DNA from: Paralvinella palmiformis
Taxonomy: Eukaryota; Annelida; Polychaeta; Terebellida; Alvinellidae
Length of the DNA: 64,000 nucleotides
NCBI GenBank assembly: GCA_025642065.1
Contig: JAODUP010000561.1
Location: 248,001-312,000 of the forward strand
Direction of reading: 5' to 3'
Below, piece after piece: positions 1-23,100 of this stretch. The position numbers were made by a program, and so were the translations under genes. Every line of letters begins with the position of its first letter. The stretch's first letter is position 1. The notes under the pieces were generated by a model. That model was not told where the DNA came from and did no database searches. It worked only from the letters and a program-made list of their open reading frames with translations.

Positions 1-421
1 CTTGATCTTTCGCCAAACGAGTAGTAAATGGATCACAACACTGTGGAGACTTCATGAGATGTTTGGGTGATAATCATGGACAGAAGGATGGAGGAAGGTT
101 GATGGGGGGGGGGTCACTTCCTTAATGAGAGCTATGTCACCGAAATGGGAACGTCTATGTGTGGACCAGGCTCGTCCAACTTCACATCGGTGGCACCCCT
201 ATGACGTTGATACCGAGGTGTGCTGAAGTTGAATAATACACCTAATATCACTCACTTTACATGTGCAACATTCATGTTAGACACCCCCGATGTTTACATA
301 GATGCACCCCCAATACAAACAGCGAAAAATGTGGGGAAAAAACTGCGTAGTGTACACGGAAGAATACGGTAGTAAGAGAGTCAATACCTAACCTTTTCTT
401 ACATTTAATCAACCATTCCCT

Positions 422-461
<40 letters not shown>

Positions 462-484
462 CATAATATAAATTTAATCAACAG

Positions 485-3400
485 ATATTAAGAAATTGTC
501 TATTAACTTGGACAAGGAGCAAGTACTTGTTGAGACAACCCTGCCAACCCATAATGTTCAGCAACTGATTGAGTCAACTGGACGAAGAGCTGTCCTAATG
601 GGTTTAGGATCAACTGCAGGTAGGTAATCATACATGTACATAAATCAGACTGGGTGGACCTCCTTGGTCTAACTAGTAGTGCATTGGACCACAGATCACT
701 ACTACCTGAGTTCGAATCTCGGCATGGGCATATCGTGCACAAAAGTGGCCATAAAGCATCAGTCATCATCATTGCATGCCTAATTTGCTATTTACGATTC
801 TTAAAATCACTGTACCTGTGAGCGAACACAGGCTAACAGGCTGTAGCCATGGTGCAGTATAAACAAATTTAACTAATTGGCTGCAGCCAAGATGCAGTAT
901 TCTAATTTAAGCTAATTGCCCGCAACTGTGGCTCAAATCAAGCTGGTCAACATACAACCAACAAGCCAGCCAAAGCCGATGATAAACTGGAAATGTTGAC
1001 TGGCCCTTATAGCCCAGTATAAGAAGCCATAGAAAAGAAATGGTAAGAATTAGACCAATTATGACATTTTGGTCATGTTTCAAAACATAGGAGGCATTTA
1101 AAATTAAGTGAAAAAATATATGGAGTACTTTCTATTGAGGTGGTGTGTCATTTGTATGTATTATTAAACTTTTAACAGTTTATGTCTAGGAGTAATTGTT
1201 TTGTTTATGTTAAAATGGGACTAAAAGTATACATAATCGTAACAATTTATGCTAATTTGTACTTCGTTGTTTTTACTACTGGGCATTATTTCTCTATGAA
1301 CCCTTGACAAGTAACACTCCTGAGAGTAACATAGTAACACTCCTGAGAGTAACATAGTATCACTCCTGAGAGTAACATAGTAACACTCTTGAGAGTAACA
1401 TAGTAACACTCTTGAGAGTAATATAGTAACACTCCTGAGAGTAACATAGTAACACTCCTGAGAGTAACATAGTAACACTCCTAACACTCCTGAGAGTAAC
1501 ATAGTATCACTCCTGAGAGTAACATAGTAACACTCTTGAGAGTAACATAGTAACACTCCTAACACTCCTGAGAGTAACATAGTATCACTCCTGAGAGTAA
1601 CATAGTAACACTCCTGAGAGTAACATAGTAACACTCCTGAGAGTAACATAGTAACACTCCTGAGAGTAACATAGTAACACTCCTGAGAGTAACATAGTAA
1701 CACTCTTGAGAGTAACATAGTAACACTCCTGAAAGTAACATAGTAACACTCTTGAGAGTAACATAGTAATGCTCTTGAGAGTAACATATAATGCTCTTGA
1801 GAGTAACATAGTAACATTCTTCAGAGTATCTTCAGAGTAACATAGTAACACTTCTCATAGTAACATAGTAACACTTCTCATAGTAACATAGTAACACTCC
1901 TAAGAGTAACATAGTAACACTCCTAAGAGTAACATAGTAACACTCCTGAGAGTAACATAGTAACACTCCTGAGAGTAACATAGTAACATTCCTGAGAGTA
2001 ACATAGTAACACTCCTGAGAGTAACATAGTAACACTCCTGAGAGATACCAAGATACCATGAGTTGTTTATTTTGCAACCAGGTGATGGCCATCTTGGTGC
2101 TGCAGTTTCCATAGTAACAGGAAGTTCTGGTTGTCAGGGTATTGTAAGGATGATACAAGTCAGTCCCGATTTATGTGTCATTGAGGGAACCATTGATCAC
2201 TTGACACCTGGCAAACATTCTGTTGTAGTACATGAGCTAGGAGATCTCTCACAAGGTTGTTTCAGGTGAGAGAGAGAGAGAGAGAGAGAGCGAGCAAGCA
2301 CATTAATAATATTTTAAAACCACTGTAGTCACATTTTAAAAATGGTGTTGATATTAATTAAACTAGATGTGATTATACTTACTTGGATTTATTTTATTTT
2401 TTAGCTGTGGAGATGTATTCAACTTGGGAACTGAAGTAGCTGACAAAGTATTAATCATTTTTCAAATAGTCATTATTCAGTGCTCAGGGCTAGAATTTTG
2501 CAACAATGTAGAAGAATCTAAATTGATTCTTGCAAATCCATCAACTTGTATTCAATGCCAATGCTGATGTCCAGTGCCCTCACACTATTTCATGGAACAT
2601 ATTGTTAAATTGCTAAAAATAATCAAAAGATCAGGTAAAGCTTCACACATTTCATAGAGAAGACACTAATTCAGTTATATGTCGCCACCTGGTGAATTGA
2701 CACAACAATTAGTGAAACAAAAATTTGCATGAATATGCAAAATTCTAGACCTGAATGCTGTAAATTGTTGAACTGCAAATTTTTCATTATTTGAAAACAT
2801 TAGTATACATATTTTAATACCAATTTTTAAATTATGTACAAATCAGAAAAACGGGGAGCTGTGTACACTTGAAGCAGACCCAAAAGGAAGACTTGAATTT
2901 CGAATAGAAAGTACACTACTTAAGGTGTGGGACATAATTGGTCGATCTTTGGTTATTCATCATCATAACAATGACAAAGATGAGAGGTATGAAGTTCCTA
3001 TTACTGAAGCACCGTTGTTACAAATTTCATTAAATTTTTGTAGTATTTGAAATTTGTTTAAAGGGACAGTTCACTCTCATATAATATTACTTAAATGTGT
3101 AAAGCTTATAAAAGTAACTGGAAATCAACCAGTAATAATCACAAATTGACATCATAGATATAAGGAAATAGTTCAAATTACTGGAGGGTTGCCATCACGA
3201 CTTCCCCGATTGTATGGCAGGGAGGTAAAATGTCACACACACACACTATAGTGATTTGTTACAATGATTTTTAAGCCATTTCAAGTCAGGTCACCAATAT
3301 TCCGCCATAGACATCCTCGTGAACTTATTTGACCTAGTGCTCAACCCACTAACTATTACTAACTGGCGCAAATGTTGATTCATTTACATAAATCTGCCAG

Positions 3401-4052
3401 CTCGGTAGATGCTTCATGTTGCAAGAGTACGAAACAATCTTTATGAGGAATTTCACTATATAATTTTCTTTAGCCATTTTAGTAGTATGTGAAGCTGGTT
3501 TGACCAACTATAATGTAATATTCATAAATATGCATTTATTCTAAAATTATATGCTTGGCTCACACTTGTTAACATTGTGGTAAACGAGTCCTACAAACCA
3601 CTTGTGTGTGTCAGACTTTCGGAACATCTGGTCAGTGTCCGACTTCAAAATGGTGGCACACATAGAGCAGTCATAGTTGATTCACCAGCACTTTGAACTG
3701 GATTTAGTAATATCTGGTTGGTTTTGACACGATTTATAATTTTGACATTTATTTAGACTTGAAAATTTCAATTGAAGGTGAACTGTTTCTTTAATCCATT
3801 ACGAGTTCCAGTTTGTCTTCGTGTGTTAATGTGTGGTGATGCTACCTCGATGTGTCAGATCTTTTCAGTTGTCGGTAAATTTACTGATGTACTTGTTTCA
3901 GGGTAGCATGTGGCGTTGTCGCACGCTCTGCGGGACTTTTCCAAAACCCGAAGCGCATATGTGCCTGTGACGGTGTTGCACTTTGGGATGAGAGAGATGT
4001 ACCAGCAGCTGGAGTTGGTAGACAGAGGGCTGCTGCCCAGGCACAGCTTTGA
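485..4052 (+). CDS. CCS: Copper chaperone for superoxide dismutase (CCS), 3' part of gene
   Basis: Coding exons are 485-619, 2082-2265, 2405-2447, 2847-2986 and 3902-4052 (stop TGA 4050-4052). All introns are GT-AG and phases agree at each junction. CCS delivers copper to SOD1 and helps form its disulfide in the cytosol. The first exon carries the end of domain 1 (LDKEQVLVETTLP) and the linker. Exons 2-4 encode the SOD-like domain 2 (VRMIQVSPDLCVIEGTIDHL, LKVWDIIGRSLVI). The last exon encodes ACGVVARSAGLFQNPKRICA followed by CDG, so the domain-3 CxC copper motif is kept as CAC. The N-terminal MxCxxC exon lies left of the window, so the gene is 5'-incomplete here. Oddities: the histidines of the SOD-type zinc loop are absent, the loop before ACG is much shorter than in vertebrates, and the protein ends in AQL. 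FBXO11 is convergent downstream. Family identity is very secure; exon ends are inferred from splice consensus and frame. Confidence 0.93.
660..775 (+). mobile_element. tRNA-derived SINE copy (family A), internally deleted
   Basis: The segment opens with a tRNA-like head (TTGGTCTAACTAGTAGTGC as box A region, GAGTTCGAATCTC as box B) and ends with the family tail CACAAAAGTGGCCATAAAGC plus ATC repeats. Compared with the copy at 41900-42086 it lacks the middle ~70 bp. It lies in the CCS intron between exons 485-619 and 2082-2265. No clear target duplication was seen. Confidence 0.65.
1311..2044. repeat. 23-bp minisatellite, about 32 copies, in a CCS intron
   Basis: A continuous array of the unit AACACTCCTGAGAGTAACAT plus AGT (23 bp). 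Variants carry CTCTTGAG, TATCACTCC, CTCATAGT and CCTAAGAG. A longer motif with a doubled AACACTCCT occurs near 1470 and again near 1550, which suggests higher-order expansion. The array ends 37 bp before the exon at 2082, so the acceptor region directly abuts repeat DNA. Because 23 is not a multiple of three and the unit lacks stops on the minus strand, long minus-strand frames open through it; these are not genes. Confidence 0.95.
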
Positions 4053-4376
4053 ATTGTAAGATAATTTAAATGAGATTGGTTTATTCAAATTCCAGTCATT
4101 GATTTTGTAATGACATTAAAAACGGATGTAGCACAGATTTATTCATATGTAGTCTTGCTAAACAACAGGGAACACCTGTTTTTAGTTTTCCTTGATAAAA
4201 CAAATACAATCCGATTTATAGGCAGATGCCTACAAACTTCAGTTATTTTAATAACTTGGTGATTTTGAAACTGAATTGTAGCATTTGATTCATGTCATTA
4301 TTTTCTCATGCACCATAATTTATTATAAATCTTCCTTGGTTGGTTCATGTTTTAATGATTTTTATTAATTAACGAA

Positions 4377-4382
4377 AATAAA
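4377..4382 (+). terminator. Candidate poly(A) signal of CCS
   Basis: AATAAA lies 325 bp after the CCS stop codon. It is the best match seen in the downstream AT-rich DNA; cleavage here is inferred. Confidence 0.45.
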
Positions 4383-6593
4383 AATTTCCCCAATCTTATG
4401 AAGTTGTTCATTCATGTATTCACATACTTATTATATATACAATGCTGACACCATTTTATTTCATTTCTTTATTAAAGTATGCAGAGAAGGAAAATTATCT
4501 TCGTATATAAAGAAGCAAGGTTTGGTTTTTGTGTAAAGCCTGTGTTTAGCATGACAAGATGACATACACACCACCACTATAAATCAGTTAGCACATACAG
4601 TGTCTATACGGACAGCTAGAGACAGTCAATTCACACGTGGAGAGAACAATTCTGACAAAATACAACGGCATCGCATTCTATACCAATATTTCAAACTGAC
4701 TAAATTCAATGGTTTTTATAGCAATTCTGAGGTCTGTGAATATGAGTGTGATAATTGAGTACCGACATATCGTCTAACAATAATGGGCCGTAATGTGTAC
4801 ACACGTGAACAAAAAGCTAACATCACATACAAGATAAAGATATATAAATACACACAGCAACTTTACCCTTTCCATCCTGCACACCACTGTTCTACAGACA
4901 GAATCATCATCATAGGTTCGTGAACAACATGCACAATGGCTATACATGCACCGAAGTCTTGTCCTATATACCAATATATGAGACGTCCAAGATGAAAACA
5001 CGAACAGACATTACAGTTTCAAATATAAGGCATACGACTAAATTTGATGTATACTTAACATGCGTATCACAGGTTTACTCAAAACCCACTAAAGCTGTAA
5101 ACACTTGACCTGAAGTATCGTAAACTTTGGATACCTAGTCTGTAGAAATGTGGGCACCATTAACTGTTCACAATTCATTTCAAAACACAAACTCTGAGGT
5201 GGATCCTGTTTTTAAACAACATATTAAGCATTACTCCCATTGGATACGAAATAGAAGGCCATTCTGAGGTTTTCTGCACAGTACTCTATGAGGTGCTTTT
5301 CCGTGCACTGAGGAATTAAAACTTGCACAGCAACAAACACAAAATAATCACACACACATACGAAGAATCACATAAGACAGCCATCCCATGCATTCACAAA
5401 CACCCGATAGCATCATTACAAAAAAGTTATCAATGTGAATATTTGGTGAATGCCTTTGGAATCTTCACATAAATAATTTTTACTTTGGACAGATAACACT
5501 GTACAATTGTACATAACAGTTATTCTAATCTGACTATTTCTCACAGTGAAAAACAATTAACCTAGCTGTGATTGTTTTCATACTGTTTCAGGTAAACCAC
5601 AACTGCCCTGGGTTTAAACACGATTAAACCATGGCTAGCTACAGTGTGGAATACAAATGGAAAAGGCAGTGCTGAAAGCCTTTATAACATACCAGTGGTA
5701 GTAAAATATATTACGCACTTGATCCAAAACTTTACTATCATCATTCTTAACACGCAAACTGCTAAGTGGACTAATAATACATACAACGTTGTGCCGTGCA
5801 TTAAGTACGGTTTAAAAACGATTTTCTGTGTGACACATCCAAGTGTTATCTGTATTTGTGGGCACAGCGTTTGAAGATATAAAAAGGCTTTCAAAACTGC
5901 ACACATTAAAACTACACGCTATTGGTTAGTTGATAATTGTCCTGTGACCAAAACCAAATATATTATTGGTAAATATCAGCAACATGCAGTATGGTAAAAA
6001 CATTATGGCTACACATATTACTAATTATTATGTCTTTTAGGTCTTGCAACAACAAATTCATTATGCTTATCATGGCACTACTGTTTTCATGTAGATGGGA
6101 TTGGGTGTATCACCTAGAAATAATTCACCTGAGAAATACATGCCGACCACTTGGCATATGTATGTGTCGCTTGGGATGTGAACATATTTCAAGATAAATA
6201 TATGCAGAAAGCATTGTTTTCCTATTGATGAAACCTAAAACATGCTATACACAAACTTTGGTGCTGAACGGTGTATAGAAGAACAATCGAGAACACGTAG
6301 CAGGAAAATGAAAACACCACAACAAGATCAACCATATGAAGAAGGGAACACATAAAGACGCATGTAAAACAAAAAATCCACTCCAGCAAAGAACATGGGT
6401 CATACTAAATACAACAACAATATTAAACAGTGCAAAGTAAACTCTCCAAGTCCAAGAAAACACATTCAACATTGTCATCAATCAACACTAAATATTTCAT
6501 CCAGTGTAAAACCATCTGTGTGTGTATATATGTATGCATTTGTGAATCTCTGTCTGTTAAATGTGAACAAAAATTAATATAACAAACAATAAC

Positions 6594-6624
<31 letters not shown>

Positions 6625-6655
6625 GCATTAACAATGCATATACTTACTGTGATTG

Positions 6656-6689
<34 letters not shown>

Positions 6690-7561
6690 TGCATTAGTAA
6701 TGCACATCCTTACTGAGATGTTTATGACCTAACTATTACCATCATCCCAGCAGGTTAATATGGCAGTGAGGGCAATATAATTGCACACACACACACACAC
6801 ACACATACAAAATGGTAACTAGGTAACCTGCACATACTCATGGGTAAATAGGTAGACATCTCTCTCCAAACAAACACACACACAACCTAACAAGGGTACT
6901 AAGTAGTACAAGGTAAGACAGCTTTTAAATGCTGCTATAGTTCTCCCCTCCTCTATCACACACACACACACCAGTTTGTGGACTATATACATGGGTCATA
7001 TGTTCAGTACGTTACACCAACACGCAAAAGTTCCTACTTGTGCTGGTTAGTACACTATGTGCACTAACACACTCACTCACTCACACACACACAACTTTTT
7101 TCTTTAAATGATTGTGTAGTCAATGTCATTCCTTCTCCGTACAATATATATCTACACATAGGTGCTGTACAAGACTTATAAATTCACATCGATTTTACTT
7201 ACAAATTTACAACAACCCCATACTATATACCTCGCAGTAGGATTATTTTATAGGTGAGCAACATCACAGCGCAGTCCATCACCCAGACCACTGACAAGCT
7301 ATGAAACAGGACACAAACTCCGACCTCACCTGACACAGATATGCTCCTTGAGAGAAATGTTCTGTACAAATCAGACTAACAAAAAGTGCAAGCAGTAAAC
7401 AATCACAGTCAGACTGGTTACACAGAAGTGTGCACAGGATCACCATAGCTCAATGTGTATCCAGGCCGTTTCCGTTTAAAGTTTTTTCCCCTTAAAGCTA
7501 TCAGCGACCACCGACGACTGAATCACTGTACGACTTAGTGGTGGACACGCAGGCTGCTGTG
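4383..7561. other. Convergent intergenic region between CCS and FBXO11
   Basis: No conserved coding segment was seen. The stretch is AT-rich with AC-type microsatellites (about 6783-6805, 6957-6971, 7073-7093) and a TA-rich duplication at 6594-6719. It probably contains the FBXO11 3' UTR; TTTATT (AATAAA on the minus strand) at 4455-4460 and 4468-4473 are possible but distant signals. Short frames in this region have no recognisable similarity. Confidence 0.5.
6594..6719. repeat. Tandem duplication of a TA-tract plus palindromic 40-mer
   Basis: Two units follow each other. Each is a (TA)n run followed by a near-identical segment containing AAACATGCATTA, AATGCA and CTTACTG. Within each unit TGCATTA and TAATGCA (or close variants) form a short palindrome. 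Confidence 0.75.
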
Positions 7562-19885
<12,324 letters not shown>

Positions 19886-20185
19886 TTTGACTTAAATCCC
19901 CCGTAATTTACTGAAACCTCGACAATTTTAAGATAAAGGATTTACACCGCGGCCATGTTGAAGCCTACTTTTGTTCTATTTGCCAACTGTTCTACCTATC
20001 AACCAACCAGCTTACGAGTCTTAAACCCGTGCCAGGCCCGTCCAATCAGAAGACGTCTAAATTTGGCAACGCGAGGGATTTCCCGGTGACCTTTTTTATA
20101 AGCAAAACACAAACAGTGCATGACGAGTCTTGTAGCATGCCTTCAGTCATTCTCGCGGTTCTTGACAGCCAGAAATGTAAATAAA
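19886..20185. promoter_or_regulatory. Bidirectional promoter region of FBXO11 and EFCAB11
   Basis: Only 300 bp separate the two start codons, which point away from each other. The segment is richer in CpG and GC than nearby introns (for example CCGCGG, TCTCGCGG, GCAACGCGAG). No TATA box is convincingly placed. A shared, CpG-type promoter is inferred from the layout; transcription starts are unknown. Confidence 0.75.
20137..20184 (+). promoter_or_regulatory. Candidate upstream ORF (15 codons) in the EFCAB11 5' leader
   Basis: ATG at 20137 opens MPSVILAVLDSQKCK and stops with TAA one base before the EFCAB11 ATG, in a different frame. A second ATG at 20175 is followed at once by TAA, a minimal start-stop element. 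Both matter only if the transcript starts upstream of 20137. Confidence 0.35.
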
Positions 20186-23100
20186 ATGTCGGCATATAGT
20201 ACCATTTTGACAGGCTTTATACACAAAATTCCGTCAAGATTTCAAAAGAGGGAAATATCTGACGCCGAGAGAAAAACAATCTCCTCAGTAAGTTCATAAT
20301 AATGAATAACGTCCAACTATTTATGAAAGCATAATGATAATCATGTTAATGTGTTTCACTGTTTCAATCAATGTTTGGGTACTTAATTTGCAGTTTATGT
20401 GTTAAATCATTAAATGTATGGCACCAAGGGCATACACACAGTCTCAATAGAGCTGTATGTGTTATTTATTTTTTATTTATCGGGAGAGTAGTCAATATGA
20501 ATATGTTCTCCTATTAAACACACTCTGTGACTCTAACTGTAAAGTATAATCTTACTAGTTTAATTTAATGCAATGTTATAACTTATAGCAATTATAACCA
20601 TGTTGTTGAATAAATAACCTGGGCTGAATTAAATTCTAACCTTCTGTATCATACTGTTGGCTTTCAACATGTGTGCTCTATAACTTAATTATTCAGTATG
20701 GCATGCTTACAGGAAACTGTAGCAGATAAATTTAGACATAATTATTTAAAAGAAATAGAATAACTTGGCATAAACCTGTTTTTATCATCAGTATAAGAAA
20801 ATCAAGAATACCCTTATGATAGAGTACCTCAATAGCACAATATGTATATACATTACATATATCATTATTTAACATTTAGACCTGGGTAAAATGTCACTTT
20901 TATGTTACTTTTAATTGTGAGATGTTTCAATTGTGGCAACCAGACAGCCATATATCACAACTGTGATCAATGCCAAGGCTCACTCAGTCACATTAATAAT
21001 AATAATGTTCGTTTAAAAATGTGTCCACTTACTGGGTTAGTAATATGTAACTGAAAAGGAACTGTGAGCATTTCCATCAGTCTGAAAATTCTTTTCAGGA
21101 GATTTTATCCATCATGGAATGAGGTTACTGATACCTGTAACTCTAGATTTATGAATACAGGGAAACAAGTTGAATAATTTGACTGTTAGATCACTGATAC
21201 CAAATGAGTCTGACATTATTTGATATGTGCGATCAGGGGAGGCATGAACATACAACATTAATCACATGTACATTGATTGAATTTTTCTTCTCTTTATATA
21301 TCTTGAAAAATATCTTTACATACAGTCTAAGCCTGCCACTGTAAATAGCTGGCAACCACACCTACAGCCAACCTTTGATAAGCACCCGATTTCCTCCCAT
21401 GATAATTCCCCCATTATCCGCGCCCGTTATTCTGCCAATGCTTACACAAAATACGATTACAATACATTGACATATAAATACCCCTGCTATTACAACCACA
21501 CACTCATAGTGAGCTCCGGTGGCCTAGTGGTTAAGCACTCCGGCACTTGGTGCCAACAGTCGCAGGTTCGAACCCCGTAAGAGGTCGAAACTTTTCCAGG
21601 GATTAATTTCTCGGCTCACTACATCGTGGGTGGCTGACCACGTTAAATGGTGCTGCCGTCTCCACTGAATTATTTAAAATAAAGGGGGGATGTTAAAAAC
21701 CCCCTGAGGACGTAAAAACACTCTGGCAGTGACCATCGTCTGGGTATTTCGGCTCCATCTTTCTGTATTGCTCCCCTGTGAGTGGTGGGGGAGGACGTTT
21801 CTCAACCACTCCAACATAGAGGCTGTGCTGATTAAGCGACGGCCTGGGAATTCTCCCCGAACAACAAAATCAAACCAAGCCACACACTCACCATGAAATG
21901 TTTCTGGTAATCTGTGAAAATCATGTCACGCTATATCATTAGATGAACCAATGCTTTTAAGTCAGTTGGCGATAAATTAAATAAACTGATAGTTGGGGTT
22001 AACAAAGGATCAAAAGCCATGTGTATTTAACCTCCTGATCAATAGATATATAAAGTAGAAGCCACAAGTGATAATATGTAGCCACCATTAACTTTCATCA
22101 CTGACAAAAACTTTATATAATGCCACTAATCTGTCCTGTTCATCATATCATTTCTGATCATAGCTACTGTGTCGAAAAAACATAAACGCACAGCATTTGA
22201 TAATTTGGACAGAAGCAGCAGATTATCGCATACTATTATTAATATTATACTATTAAATTAATATATTGTTATTACTTACTATATAAGGTCTTTTATTATC
22301 CCTACAATTACATTACATATATATTGTACACAATTATGTGCTGTACCCAATCATCCACCCCCAAGGCTCTCCGCCAAATATGCCTCCCCCATTCCAATGT
22401 CACCCCACCACAATGCCAACTTTGAGCTAGGTCCCAAAGGTGGCATAAAAGTGAGGTTAGACTACATATACTGATATATATATATATATATATATATAAC
22501 AAATAAAGGAACAGTGACATTGACAATTAGCAATTTATTGTATGCTATTAAAATGTATTAGAAGGTTAAACATGTTAGATCACAAACTAGTGATTGATGT
22601 GAAATATAATTATCTCTCTTTAAATTCCAGTTGTCTTTTATGTAGTTCACATTGGTATATAAGCTAAACACGTAGGTTAATTGAACTTGTACACTAATTG
22701 CATTTGACTTCACTGATGCCAAGAAGAAAATCATCCCAAAACTGTATTATGGTTAATTCTTTATGGTTAATAAAATTGCTGACTAATTACCAGCATGGAA
22801 ATATATATTAACACTAAAATACCTGTATATGATTATGACACATGAACAGAAAATGGCAACTTGTCTAATGTTTTCCTGTTGTCCAAAGCAATGTTGGCTT
22901 AATTGGACACACACATAGAGGTTAATGTGCCCCGACTTGATATCAATAAAGTATGTGTTTGCCACTGTGTGTTTTAAATGCCATCTTAACTGTTCTTCTG
23001 TAAAATAATCCATAAGTAAATATCACACTTTTTACATTGTCTCATTTTTCTGCCATAGGTATTTTATGAATGCGACTTGGGACACAAAGGTTACCTAGAT

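Noticed and set aside
1..484. Search for the CCS MxCxxC first exon
   Set aside because: No CxxC-type metal-binding segment with splice signals was found; a TA microsatellite (429-456) is the only notable element, so the exon should lie upstream of the window.
1311..2044. CRISPR-like array
   Set aside because: The repeats are head-to-tail with no unique spacers, in an animal gene intron; it is a minisatellite.
1221..2158. Long minus-strand frames with 23-residue repeats (up to 198 codons)
   Set aside because: They are the 23-bp minisatellite read in frames without stops; all three minus frames open, and the DNA is a CCS intron.
3158..3224. Possible extra CCS exon (RYKEIVQITGGLPS-like)
   Set aside because: The ITG resembles the vertebrate loop, but the segment would shift the frame into the last exon and the acceptor is poor; direct joining 2986 to 3902 is in perfect phase.
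21507..21585. tRNA gene
   Set aside because: Boxes A and B are present, but the segment is the head of a longer element with target duplications; it is a SINE, as are the similar heads at 41900, 45812, 49379 and 52860.
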